A stretch of 46,274 bases of DNA, taken from Marinilabiliales bacterium (lineage in GTDB: Bacteria; Bacteroidota; Bacteroidia; Bacteroidales; DTU049). This document shows positions 30,568 to 39,223 of the stretch, one piece after another. The translations under genes were made by a program, and so were the position numbers. Where the stretch lies: contig PKSX01000154.1 in the NCBI GenBank assembly GCA_002869435.1, positions 1 to 46,274 of the forward strand. The letters are read 5' to 3'. Position 1 is the stretch's first letter. Every line of letters starts with the position of its first letter. The notes beneath the pieces were generated by a model, which was given only the letters and a program-made list of their open reading frames with translations, was not told the origin of the DNA and made no database searches.

Positions 30568-30651
30568 GCCCGAGTGGCGGAATTGGTAGACGCGTTGGTC
30601 TCAAAAACCAATGAGGTAACACTCGTGCCGGTTCGATCCCGGCCTCGGGTA
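30568..30651 (+). tRNA. tRNA-Leu (anticodon CAA)
   Basis: The full cloverleaf is visible: acceptor GCCCGAG with CTCGGGT, D-loop with GGTAGACGCG, anticodon arm TTGGT-CTCAAAA-ACCAA (anticodon CAA, reads UUG), a long class II variable arm (GAG/CTC stem), T-arm GCCGG-TTCGATC-CCGGC, discriminator A. The 3' CCA is not encoded (ACTA follows). The length is 84 bases, normal for leucine. Confidence 0.98.
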
Positions 30652-30653
30652 CT

Positions 30654-30703
30654 AAAAGAGAGTGAGATTGAGAGCGATAGCAAACAATATTACTCTCTTT
30701 TTT
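30654..30703 (+). terminator. Terminator after tRNA-Leu
   Basis: AAAAGAGAGT (30654-30663) pairs with ACTCTCTTTT (30692-30701) across a 28-base loop, followed by Ts. A second hairpin, GAGAGCGA (30670-30677) with TCGCTCTC (30706-30713), uses part of the loop and the bases after the T-run, so the two structures overlap and may compete. Confidence 0.7.
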
Positions 30704-30847
30704 CTTCGCTCTCGTTCTTACACTCGCTCTGAAGATGTGAGCAAGAGTGCGGTCTCATGCTGCTTTTTTCATCTATCTTATTCTGTTTTTTATATTCTGT
30801 TTTCATGAATAGGTATTAATTTTAAATTTTTGTGAAACAAAAACACC

Positions 30848-30876
30848 TTGAACATTATCTATTTTTTATATATTTA
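30848..30876 (+). promoter_or_regulatory. Candidate promoter for the TPR-MORN gene
   Basis: TTG at 30848-30850, an 18-base spacer and TATATTTA (30869-30876) fit the Bacteroidota pattern with one mismatch in the last -7 base. The leader would be about 10 bases long. Confidence 0.4.
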
Positions 30877-30890
30877 TCACAAAAAAAGAG

Positions 30891-33800
30891 ATGAAAGGAA
30901 TTTATTTTGTTTTAGTAATGCTGATATCAGCACAAATTTTTTCACAAACTAAGTTTAAAGATCCCGATGATCTGGTTACAAGAGGTGTTAAGTATTATGA
31001 GAATGGTAACTATTCAAAAGCTATTTCATTATTTGACGAGGTAAATAAAAACGATTCGCTTTATCCTGTAGCGATGTATGAAAAATCCATGTGCCTACAT
31101 GCACAGGAGAAAATTGATGAAGCAGTGGTATTGCTTGAAGACATAATTAATACATACCATTACAAAACATTGCGCAGCATGGTAATGCTGGCCAGTCTAT
31201 ACGATGAGCAGGAACGATATGATGAAGCACAGGAAATTTATGAAGGCCTGGTTGCAGAACATCCATACAGTCAAAATGCATGGTATAATCTTGGAGTTTC
31301 ATATTTCCTTTCTGAGGATTACGAACTTGCCGAGCAGGCATTCATTAAATCTATTTTATTAAAACCATGGCATCCCCGAAGCAGCATATTTCTTGGTTTG
31401 TTGAACTCATTAATGAACAGACCTGTTCATGCTATTGCCTGTATTAATGTTGCCGCATGGCTGAATGCCGATAATGAATTGGGGATGGCGGCTGTTAGAG
31501 AGCTTGAGTCTGTGTGTGAAGGCGCATACGATGATGAAATTGTGAAGGATATTGAATGTCCTGACAGCATTACATCTGATAAAATCCAGGAGCTGGAACC
31601 CATTATTAGCAGCCATGTGATTACCAATAAGAAACTGAAAATGCCAACAAAGAATGACTATTCGTTCACCAAGTATAATTATGTGGTTTTTTCTGAGCTT
31701 GATGATGAATTCCCCAATAGCAACATCTATACTTCGTTCTATTTTCCATTAGTAAAAAGTATTTATAATGAAGAGTATTTTGATGAGTACAGCTATTACA
31801 TTTTGCAAAATTTCAATCTTAGCGATGTACAGAAATATGTCAAAAAGAAAAAAACGAAACTCATTATATTTCAGAAATGGTCAATCAGGCAATTTGCCCA
31901 TTATATTTATGAAACCGGCTTTTTCCATCCCAAAAATGTTCATTATGAATATAAGGACGGAGAAATATACAGCATTTACACCTATTCCGATTCAACAAAA
32001 GAAATTCTTGACGGAGAATACATGACTTTCCACAATACCGGGGTAATAAGCTCCCGTGGAAAATATGAGAACGATATTCCTGTTGAGAAAGCTTATGTAT
32101 ATGATGATGAAGGGAAGATGATTATGGAGGTAGAATACGAAGGCAATGAAGATGAAGATGGCCTTTTTAAAGCCTATTTCGAAAACGGAGAATTATCGCA
32201 CGAAATAGAAATTAAGGATAATGTAAAAAATGGTTACTATAAAGAGTATTATCCCAATGGAAATTTGGAAAGTAATTACTATTACAAAAATGACAGATTC
32301 ACCGGCAATGGTTATGAATTAACCATATTTGGTGACACGGCTTCAATTCTGTCAGAATGTAAAGAAGATACAAGCCTGTATCAAATCAGGCAGTACTATT
32401 CAAGCGGCCAACTATTAAAGACTCAGATCAGAACCAAATCAGATGCCGAGCAAGAAGGTGTTATGACCAGTTATTTCATGGATGGAAGTATTCATAGCAG
32501 ATCAAAAGTTGTAGACGGAGAGTATGTGGATACTCTGGTAATTTATAATGTTAGCGGGGATACTGCAGATTTTTATGTTTTTGATGAGGATGGAGAAACT
32601 ATTATTGAAAAGCACTACGGAAGCTCAGGTAATTTAAGTACTATTGTTGAGTATGAAAAAGAAGATACATACCATAATTATGAGTTTCATTATAATGGTG
32701 CAATGCTTTCAGATTTGTATGTGAAGGGAGACAAATACGTTTCGCTTATAATTTACGATACTACGGGTACTGAAATACAAAGACTTGAAGACTTAAACAA
32801 AGGCAATAACGTTTTTCAAACTATCGATGTGGTTACCGGTCAGGTTATAATTGATTATGAACTGAAGGGTGGAAAACACGAAGGATATTATAAAGTATTT
32901 ACTCCAAGTGGTTCACTTCTACGCACGATGATGTATGAGGATGACGAATTGCATGGCGAGTTTTTTGAATATTATCCGGATGGTTCAATACGTATAGAGA
33001 AGAAGTTTAAAAACGGGGAATTGTCAGGCCCATACACTGAATATTATCCTGATAGCACCCTCGAACAAACAGGTTATTATCTTGATGATCATCGTGTGGG
33101 TGAATGGATTTCTTATTACCCGGATGGTACTAAAGAAGAGTCAAGGTATTATAACTCAAGAGGAGAACGAAACGGTTGGATTATTCATTATGTTCAGGAT
33201 ACTATTATAGATTTTATGGAGCATTACGAATCAGACAAAATGGTTGGTTATCTTAGTTTTGATGCCAACGGTGATACAATTTTATACTATGAAGTTGTGG
33301 ATGGTTATCTGGATGCTGATATAAAATATGATGACGGCAAGAACTGGAAAAAATTCATGTATGTCGATAATGTTTTGGTTGATTCTCTGGTATTATGGAA
33401 TATAAACGGAACTGTTGTAAAAGAAGGATATGTTTCCGAAGATGGATATCACGGATCTCTGAAATACTATTATGATGACGGAACATTAGATGAAGAGAAA
33501 GAGTTTTTGCAGGGCTATCAAAATGGATTAAGAAAGAGATACTTTGAGAATGGCAGCCTGCACTCTGAAACTCCGTTTCTAAATGATGATTACAACGGTG
33601 TAATGAAAAAGTACTTCAAAAATGGAAAAATCTCTTCTCTTACACACTTTGTAGATGATAATTTGAACGGAAACCGTGATTATTATAATCCTCTCGGGGA
33701 ATTCATGGTCAGGTTAATTTATCATAATGGCTATTTGAAAGCATATACATACAAAGGATCTAATGGCAAGTTTGTGGAGCCCATTCTCGTTGATAAAGAT

Positions 33801-34184
33801 ACTGTAAACATGGTTGCTTATTATCCCGGAGGACAAAAGTCTTTCGAAGCAACATTAATTGGAAATGAGTGGAATGGCAGAAGGGTATATTATTATAAAA
33901 ATGGTAGTGTTTTCTGGGAAGAATACAATCATATGGGCAGGTCACACGGAAGAGATGTCAGCTACTGGCCTGACGGTTCTAAAATGTATGATTTCAATTA
34001 CGAATATGGTTATCTTCACGGAAAGGCACTGACATTTCATAAAAACGGAAAACTCGAAAGGGAAGAAGAGTATTATTATGGTAATAAAACCGGTAAAGAA
34101 AACGTTTATGACAAGAATGGTAAACTGATTGAGGTGAGAGATTATTACCTTGATGTTATGACGAATCAGAACACCAATCCCTAA
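30891..34184 (+). CDS. Exported TPR plus MORN-like (YwqK-type) repeat protein
   Basis: A signal peptide (ending QIFSQ) precedes TPR repeats at about 27-205 (RGVKYYENGNYSKAISLFDEV; AWYNLGVSYFLSEDYELAEQA). A linker of about 150 residues follows. The rest to residue 1085 is made of MORN-like repeats of the YwqK antitoxin-repeat type: GYYKEYYPNGNLESNYY, GEFFEYYPDGSIRIEKKF, GEWISYYPDGTKEESRYY, GRDVSYWPDGSKMYDFNY and many more, well over a dozen, some degenerate. MORN-type hairpins form extended scaffolds, and in YwqK-named proteins no toxin is needed. There is no T9SS sorting domain, so a periplasmic location is likely. The length is 1097 aa. It is first of three same-strand genes with two DUF3857-type proteins; it may scaffold them, which is inference. 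Confidence 0.85.
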   Translation: MKGIYFVLVMLISAQIFSQTKFKDPDDLVTRGVKYYENGNYSKAISLFDEVNKNDSLYPVAMYEKSMCLHAQEKIDEAVVLLEDIINTYHYKTLRSMVMLASLYDEQERYDEAQEIYEGLVAEHPYSQNAWYNLGVSYFLSEDYELAEQAFIKSILLKPWHPRSSIFLGLLNSLMNRPVHAIACINVAAWLNADNELGMAAVRELESVCEGAYDDEIVKDIECPDSITSDKIQELEPIISSHVITNKKLKMPTKNDYSFTKYNYVVFSELDDEFPNSNIYTSFYFPLVKSIYNEEYFDEYSYYILQNFNLSDVQKYVKKKKTKLIIFQKWSIRQFAHYIYETGFFHPKNVHYEYKDGEIYSIYTYSDSTKEILDGEYMTFHNTGVISSRGKYENDIPVEKAYVYDDEGKMIMEVEYEGNEDEDGLFKAYFENGELSHEIEIKDNVKNGYYKEYYPNGNLESNYYYKNDRFTGNGYELTIFGDTASILSECKEDTSLYQIRQYYSSGQLLKTQIRTKSDAEQEGVMTSYFMDGSIHSRSKVVDGEYVDTLVIYNVSGDTADFYVFDEDGETIIEKHYGSSGNLSTIVEYEKEDTYHNYEFHYNGAMLSDLYVKGDKYVSLIIYDTTGTEIQRLEDLNKGNNVFQTIDVVTGQVIIDYELKGGKHEGYYKVFTPSGSLLRTMMYEDDELHGEFFEYYPDGSIRIEKKFKNGELSGPYTEYYPDSTLEQTGYYLDDHRVGEWISYYPDGTKEESRYYNSRGERNGWIIHYVQDTIIDFMEHYESDKMVGYLSFDANGDTILYYEVVDGYLDADIKYDDGKNWKKFMYVDNVLVDSLVLWNINGTVVKEGYVSEDGYHGSLKYYYDDGTLDEEKEFLQGYQNGLRKRYFENGSLHSETPFLNDDYNGVMKKYFKNGKISSLTHFVDDNLNGNRDYYNPLGEFMVRLIYHNGYLKAYTYKGSNGKFVEPILVDKDTVNMVAYYPGGQKSFEATLIGNEWNGRRVYYYKNGSVFWEEYNHMGRSHGRDVSYWPDGSKMYDFNYEYGYLHGKALTFHKNGKLEREEEYYYGNKTGKENVYDKNGKLIEVRDYYLDVMTNQNTNP

Positions 34185-34219
34185 TGTGTTAGACCATTGT
34201 GTAAATACGTAAACTAATT

Positions 34220-36136
34220 ATGAGAACAACTGCTTTCCTGTTTTTGTGGGTATCTACCCTTATTACATTTGCCCAACGGGTTGATGATTACCAATCATAT
34301 TTTGATAAATATGAAGACGAAGATGTTTTGGTGCTAAAAGATAATAAGGTTATTGAAATTACAGAAACCAAGGAAGGTGAGCTTCTTATTACAGAAGAAG
34401 TATTTATGGAAAAGATTCTTCTTTCTGAGAATACCGATGAAATTGACTTCGCGATAATTCCGTTTAACGACTTTTCTAAAATAGTTGAATACAAGGCCTA
34501 TGGTTATAAGCCAAATGAAAAAAAATACTCAAAATACAGGGTGTTCTATTCAAATGACTATAGCAGCATGGGGGGGTTTTTCTACAACGACTATTATTTT
34601 AAGTACATCAGCTATTATAATATTGAAAAAGGAAGTCGTACTGAATTGTTTTATGAAAAAGAATACAATGAACCCTACCTCTGGGGCAGTTTCTACCTAT
34701 CAAAAGGCGAAGTGGTTGAGGATGGCAGCATCACAGTTGTTTCCCCGGTAGGAATGAATTTCAACGTTTACTCATTCAATACGGAAGGGATTGAAATTAA
34801 GTTTTCAGAGGAAATAAAGCGGAAAAAGAAAATTTCCAGATGGGAATATAGTGTCTCTGATTCCCGTAAGGGTGAACTCATTCCCGGCATGCAGTATCTT
34901 CCAAGTTTGCATATTTTAATATCTGATTATGAGAAGGACGGGACAAAAGACCTATACCTTAAGGACCTGTCAACATTGTCAAAATGGTATCATAAAAACT
35001 TCTACAGTGCCGGTAATGAACCAGACTCTGTCATGAATGCGTTGGTAGACAGTTTAGTGCAAAATACCACAAACGAGAAGCAGAAAATAATGACGCTTTT
35101 CGATTGGGTTAGACATAAAGTCAGATACATTGGCGTTGAAGACGGATACAATGGTTATATCCCACGCAGTTCTAACTTTGTTTTTAGCCAGCGATACGGT
35201 GATTGTAAGGATAAGACTAATTTGTTGATAGAAATGCTTAAAAGAGCCGGAATAACAGCCTATCCTGCTTTTGTTGGCACCAATGATCTGCCATTTGATC
35301 ATGAGGAAATTGTTTCACCAATTGTTGACAATCATGTAATTGTTGCAGTAGATACTAATGGAGCTGATTATTGGTATCTTGACCCCACTCAGTCAGAATA
35401 TTTAGGCAAACTGCCACCAATGGCCGTTTTTGGGAAATCTGCATTGGTGGTCACTGACAGTATTCATTATTATAATTACCATTTTCCGGGTGTTCAGCCC
35501 GAAGATAGCAGGCTTGTTCAGAATGTCGAATTAAGCATTTCAAATGATTTGTTGAAACAAGAGGTTGATGTTGAGGCCAATGGGTATTTCTTTCTGAAAT
35601 TCAAGAACTATATGTTTGAACAGAATGATAAGAGAAAGAAAGACATTACAAAGATTATTACTTATGGCGATGAACGTGATTTTACAGTTGATTCGGTTTC
35701 GAATTTCAATATTAACGATTCGCTTGACCAGATAACTTATACCATTCATGCAACAAATCAGACACCGGTTACTTACTCCTCTAAAGGAATGTTTGTAAAG
35801 ATTTGTCCGTCGCATTTCTTCGACATAGACCCCTATTCGGATTTAAAAGAATACGATAGTTATGCAATTGATTTTCCAGCTGTATGGGAATTCAATTTTT
35901 CATTCAATCTGGAAGAGGGATCTCATGTTCACAGTTTGCCTGCCGATACGGTCTTTACCTGCGATTGCGCCAGATTTGAGGCCAAATATGAGGAAAAGGA
36001 CGGCAAATATCTGTCATTCTATAATTTAAGAACAACAGAGATATACATTATGGATGATAAAATGGAAGATTTCACCGACTTCTTCAAGAAAATCCATAGG
36101 TATCTAAACCAAAGCATATTAATAACTAAACCATAA
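34220..36136 (+). CDS. Exported DUF3857 plus transglutaminase-like protein, triad intact
   Basis: A signal peptide (ending LITFAQ) is followed by a DUF3857-type beta-rich domain (about 25-260) and a transglutaminase-like domain. The triad is complete: GDCKDKT with Cys 329, DNHVIVAV with His 372, and YWYLDPTQ with Asp 388. FDWVRHKVRYIGVE before it is the usual entry helix. A beta-rich domain follows to residue 638. Family members are predicted cysteine proteases or transferases acting in the periplasm or on the cell surface; the substrate is unknown. The gene is 35 bases after the TPR-MORN gene and 2 bases before its paralogue, so all three are probably one operon. Confidence 0.88.
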   Translation: MRTTAFLFLWVSTLITFAQRVDDYQSYFDKYEDEDVLVLKDNKVIEITETKEGELLITEEVFMEKILLSENTDEIDFAIIPFNDFSKIVEYKAYGYKPNEKKYSKYRVFYSNDYSSMGGFFYNDYYFKYISYYNIEKGSRTELFYEKEYNEPYLWGSFYLSKGEVVEDGSITVVSPVGMNFNVYSFNTEGIEIKFSEEIKRKKKISRWEYSVSDSRKGELIPGMQYLPSLHILISDYEKDGTKDLYLKDLSTLSKWYHKNFYSAGNEPDSVMNALVDSLVQNTTNEKQKIMTLFDWVRHKVRYIGVEDGYNGYIPRSSNFVFSQRYGDCKDKTNLLIEMLKRAGITAYPAFVGTNDLPFDHEEIVSPIVDNHVIVAVDTNGADYWYLDPTQSEYLGKLPPMAVFGKSALVVTDSIHYYNYHFPGVQPEDSRLVQNVELSISNDLLKQEVDVEANGYFFLKFKNYMFEQNDKRKKDITKIITYGDERDFTVDSVSNFNINDSLDQITYTIHATNQTPVTYSSKGMFVKICPSHFFDIDPYSDLKEYDSYAIDFPAVWEFNFSFNLEEGSHVHSLPADTVFTCDCARFEAKYEEKDGKYLSFYNLRTTEIYIMDDKMEDFTDFFKKIHRYLNQSILITKP

Positions 36137-36138
36137 TT

Positions 36139-38118
36139 ATGAGAACAGCATTATTACTTGTGTTTTTAGCTTTCACGTCTTTAGGTATTGCTCAGAATGA
36201 TGATTATCTGGACTATACGTGGGAAGGTGACAGTTGCAACTTTGCAATTACTGACAGCCTGAATGATGATTATTCTGCGATTATTCTAAAGGATTGCTAT
36301 ATTCAGAATCAGTATTATGATGAAAATGATGATTTAAAAGAAATTGTTGTTATTCATAAGGCTTATCGTGTATGTAAAGAGAAAGCTATTGAAGATTATA
36401 ATACGCTCAATATATATTTAAATAGAATTGATACTCTGTTGAAGGTTGATGCCCGGGTTTTTACCCCTGATGGCAACGTGTTTTACCTTGACCAAAAAGA
36501 TATAAAAACAGTGGAAAACGAAGCAGGAGAAGGTGATTATAAGGCGATTGCACTCCCCGGTGTTGAAAAAAACGCTGTTATTGAGTATTATTGGGTGGCC
36601 AAACGGGATCCGATCTTGATCAATAACATGAACTTTCAATATTCTATTCCCTGTTATGATGTAGACTATGTTTTGGAAGTTCCGGACTTTCTCGGCTATG
36701 TAAGTAAATCTTATAATGGATTACCTGACCTGGATGAAGAAGTAGACGAAGACGAAGAAACTCGGAAATATTTTTTCCATTCCGATTATCTGCCGGCATT
36801 GCCATCGCAACCATGGGCTGAAACAGACCCCTATGCAATGAGAATGAGTATTTCCGTGGGGTATAATTATAACAGAAATGCAGCAAGGATTCTTACACAT
36901 GCCGAATTTGCCTCAAACCTATATGCAAAACTTTTTGAGCTTGAAAAGAAGGAAACAAAAGTGCTTAAGAAGATAGTAAAGGCTTCTAAAAGTAAAAGCG
37001 AGGATCGCCTTATTGCAGCCAGGGAGATTGAGAATTATTTGAAAGAAGAATACACTCACATCTCTCTCGATATCCCTGCATTTAGAAATCTTGTTACCAT
37101 TAGTGAATTTCAGCTTGCCTCTGAAACAGGTATAGTGAAATTATACATGAATGTTTTTAAAAATCTTGATTATGAGGTGCAACTACTATATACCTGTAGC
37201 AGAGATGAAATGCCTTTTGATAAAGATTTTGATGCATATACACATATTGATGAACCTATCCTTTATTTCCCTGAATTTGATATGTATACCTCACCCACCA
37301 TCACAACATCCAGAATTGGATTTCCAAATGCCTACCTTATGGGGCAACAGGCATTATATCTGAAAGAAGTTGAAGTGGTTGGAGAAGGTATTTTCCTTCC
37401 AAAATATGCAGAAATTGGAGTTACAGACTGGAAATTGTCAGGTGATAGTATCTATCAAAATGTAACCATTGATCCTGAAGAGCTTACTGCACATGTAAAC
37501 ACCTATAGATCTCAGATCGGATATAAAGCAATGCCGGTTCAGGCATTCTATGATGTTATTTCTGACGAGGATGAGTTTAAATATGAAGACATGGTGGATT
37601 ACCTCATGGCTTTTTATGAAATTGAGCCTCTGCCTTTTGTAATGGATTCTGTCGAGTTTGAAAACGGAGAGCCGGAAGATATTCTTATAAAACCTTTTAT
37701 TATGAAAGGTAATTTCAGTGGCGACGAGCTGTTGGAAGAATCTGCCGGCCATATTCTGGTTGACGTTGGTTTGCTAATAGGACCTCAGGCAGAATTATAT
37801 GATAGTATTCCGAGAACACTTCCGGTCGATCATGGTTATACCAATCATTACTATAGAGAAATACGTGTTCAGATTCCTGACGGTTACAAGGTTGATAACC
37901 CGGAGGCATTTACAATGGATGTTAGACTGGGTGAAGGAGCTTCGTCTACAGCATGGTTTACCTCTGAATATAAAACTGAGGGGAATGAATTTGTAATTAT
38001 TTCGGAAGAGGCTTACACAGAAATACACTATTCTCTTGAAGATTACGAAGCGTTTCGCGATGTGGTTAATGCCGCAGCCAACTTTAATAAGTTGCGTTTG
38101 GTTCTGGTTAAAGAATAG
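36139..38118 (+). CDS. Exported DUF3857-type paralogue with degraded transglutaminase site
   Basis: A signal peptide (ending LGIAQ) and the same layout as the preceding protein (659 aa): a DUF3857-like N-terminus (VVIHKAYRVCKEKAIEDYN, VFTPDGNVFYLDQKDIKTVE, ALPGVEKNAVIEYYWV) and a region that lines up with the transglutaminase domain. By eye, the catalytic Cys is replaced (Glu 329 in SETGIVKLYMN), the Asp by Ser 385 (MYTSPT); a His survives at 369. It should therefore be inactive as an enzyme and might bind or regulate. The gene starts 2 bases after its active neighbour, which suggests duplication followed by loss of catalysis. The terminator at 38144 closes the operon. Confidence 0.8.
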   Translation: MRTALLLVFLAFTSLGIAQNDDYLDYTWEGDSCNFAITDSLNDDYSAIILKDCYIQNQYYDENDDLKEIVVIHKAYRVCKEKAIEDYNTLNIYLNRIDTLLKVDARVFTPDGNVFYLDQKDIKTVENEAGEGDYKAIALPGVEKNAVIEYYWVAKRDPILINNMNFQYSIPCYDVDYVLEVPDFLGYVSKSYNGLPDLDEEVDEDEETRKYFFHSDYLPALPSQPWAETDPYAMRMSISVGYNYNRNAARILTHAEFASNLYAKLFELEKKETKVLKKIVKASKSKSEDRLIAAREIENYLKEEYTHISLDIPAFRNLVTISEFQLASETGIVKLYMNVFKNLDYEVQLLYTCSRDEMPFDKDFDAYTHIDEPILYFPEFDMYTSPTITTSRIGFPNAYLMGQQALYLKEVEVVGEGIFLPKYAEIGVTDWKLSGDSIYQNVTIDPEELTAHVNTYRSQIGYKAMPVQAFYDVISDEDEFKYEDMVDYLMAFYEIEPLPFVMDSVEFENGEPEDILIKPFIMKGNFSGDELLEESAGHILVDVGLLIGPQAELYDSIPRTLPVDHGYTNHYYREIRVQIPDGYKVDNPEAFTMDVRLGEGASSTAWFTSEYKTEGNEFVIISEEAYTEIHYSLEDYEAFRDVVNAAANFNKLRLVLVKE

Positions 38119-38143
38119 ATTATACATTAAAAACTGATAATGG

Positions 38144-38177
38144 AAACCAGCATAAGAAAAGCCTTATGCTGGTTTTT
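38144..38177 (+). terminator. Rho-independent terminator
   Basis: A 13-bp perfect stem (AAACCAGCATAAG with CTTATGCTGGTTT, loop AAAAGC) is followed by Ts. It ends the three-gene TPR-MORN/DUF3857 operon. Confidence 0.92.
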
Positions 38178-38189
38178 ATATTATATAAG

Positions 38190-38222
38190 AAAACTGCCGA
38201 ACACTGAAATCAGGTCCGGCAG
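38190..38222 (-). terminator. Terminator for the reverse T9SS cargo gene
   Basis: On the minus strand CTGCCGGAC pairs with GTTCGGCAG-type sequence (9 bp with a G-U pair), with a small inner stem and a short TTTT tail. It lies 36 bases after the stop of the reverse gene. Confidence 0.6.
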
Positions 38223-38257
38223 GTTCTACATAAATAGTTATTTGTAATTGGGGGGGA

Positions 38258-39223
38258 TTACTCTATAATTCCTGATTTTACCACCTTAAACTTCTTATCA
38301 ACTCCAATTCCATATATTCGCATTAGGTAAATACCGTCTCTGAGTTCAGATGCTGAAATATCAGTGCTCTCTCCTCCACTAAGTCGGAAATTCTCAATTG
38401 TTTTAACCAGCCTTCCCTGCATGTCGTAAATGTCAATCTGTAGCGGATATAAAATATCAAGCATGGAGCTGATATGGATGCTGTTGCTGAATATCGTACT
38501 TACTTCAATTCCCTGCTCAGGATTTTCACTTATTACCGAACGAATATCTGAATACGAGAATGCACCATCAAAATCGACTTGTTTTAGACGGTAATAAGTT
38601 TGCCCAGGCATAAGGTTCTCATCAATCCAGGAATAGAATTGAGGAACAGTTGTGTTTCCCGCACCTGCTACACTATGTATAGTATGAAAACTAATGTTAT
38701 CACTGCTTTTTTCTATTTCAAAACGGGCACAATTGGTTTCTGAAAGAGTACTCCATTCCAGTAAAACATCATCATGTACAGATTTAATTTTGAAATAATT
38801 CCATTCCACCGGGAGTGGAGAAGTAGGAAACAGACTTATTAATGCATAACACGCATCGCTTGGGAAGGCCAATGAACCGGGATTTGCATCATAAGGAATA
38901 CACATAACCCTGAAATTCTCGTTGGTCGTGCCAAAATTAATAGTACATGAAGTGGTGCCCTGACCTGATACAATACAGGGGTCTGCTCCGTTTGGACATG
39001 CTGCTTCAATGACTTCGGGAGGAGTGCGGTCAACAGCCCTGACCATCCATTTATAATATGTGGCACCTGCTGTTGGAGTTATATTGTAAGTATAATCAGT
39101 GTTTGGTAATGGGTTGGATTCACCCGTAATTGTACCACCGGAAAGTGCACTTATGGAGCAATCGCGGCAGAAAACTCTTATTTCATCAATTCCTTCAACC
39201 GGGCTTGTGCAAAATCCACCTCT
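38258..39223 (-). pseudogene. C-terminal part of an interrupted T9SS cargo gene
   Basis: This is the same reading frame as the gene upstream (39224-40726), separated from it only by a TAA at 39224-39226. Reading past the stop gives RGGFCTSPVEGIDEIRVFC and continues without a gap into the rest of the protein. The first ATG here is at 39046, but it lies inside a domain and the fragment would have no signal peptide, so it is not a normal start. The part contains a fibronectin/Ig-like domain (VLLEWSTLSETNCARFEIEK, YYRLKQVDFDGAFSYS) and a type A T9SS domain (LQIDIYDMQGRLVKTI, LRDGIYLMRI). Without readthrough or repair the upstream product lacks its sorting signal. The interruption could be a real nonsense mutation, programmed readthrough or a sequencing error (TAA from TAT/TAC). 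Confidence 0.7.

Noticed and set aside
30654..30713. CRISPR-like or small RNA array
   Set aside because: The GAGAG/CTCTC elements are two overlapping hairpins, not regularly spaced direct repeats.
30891..34184. Toxin-antitoxin module suggested by YwqK-type repeats
   Set aside because: The repeats are MORN-like and the protein is exported; no toxin-like gene is adjacent.
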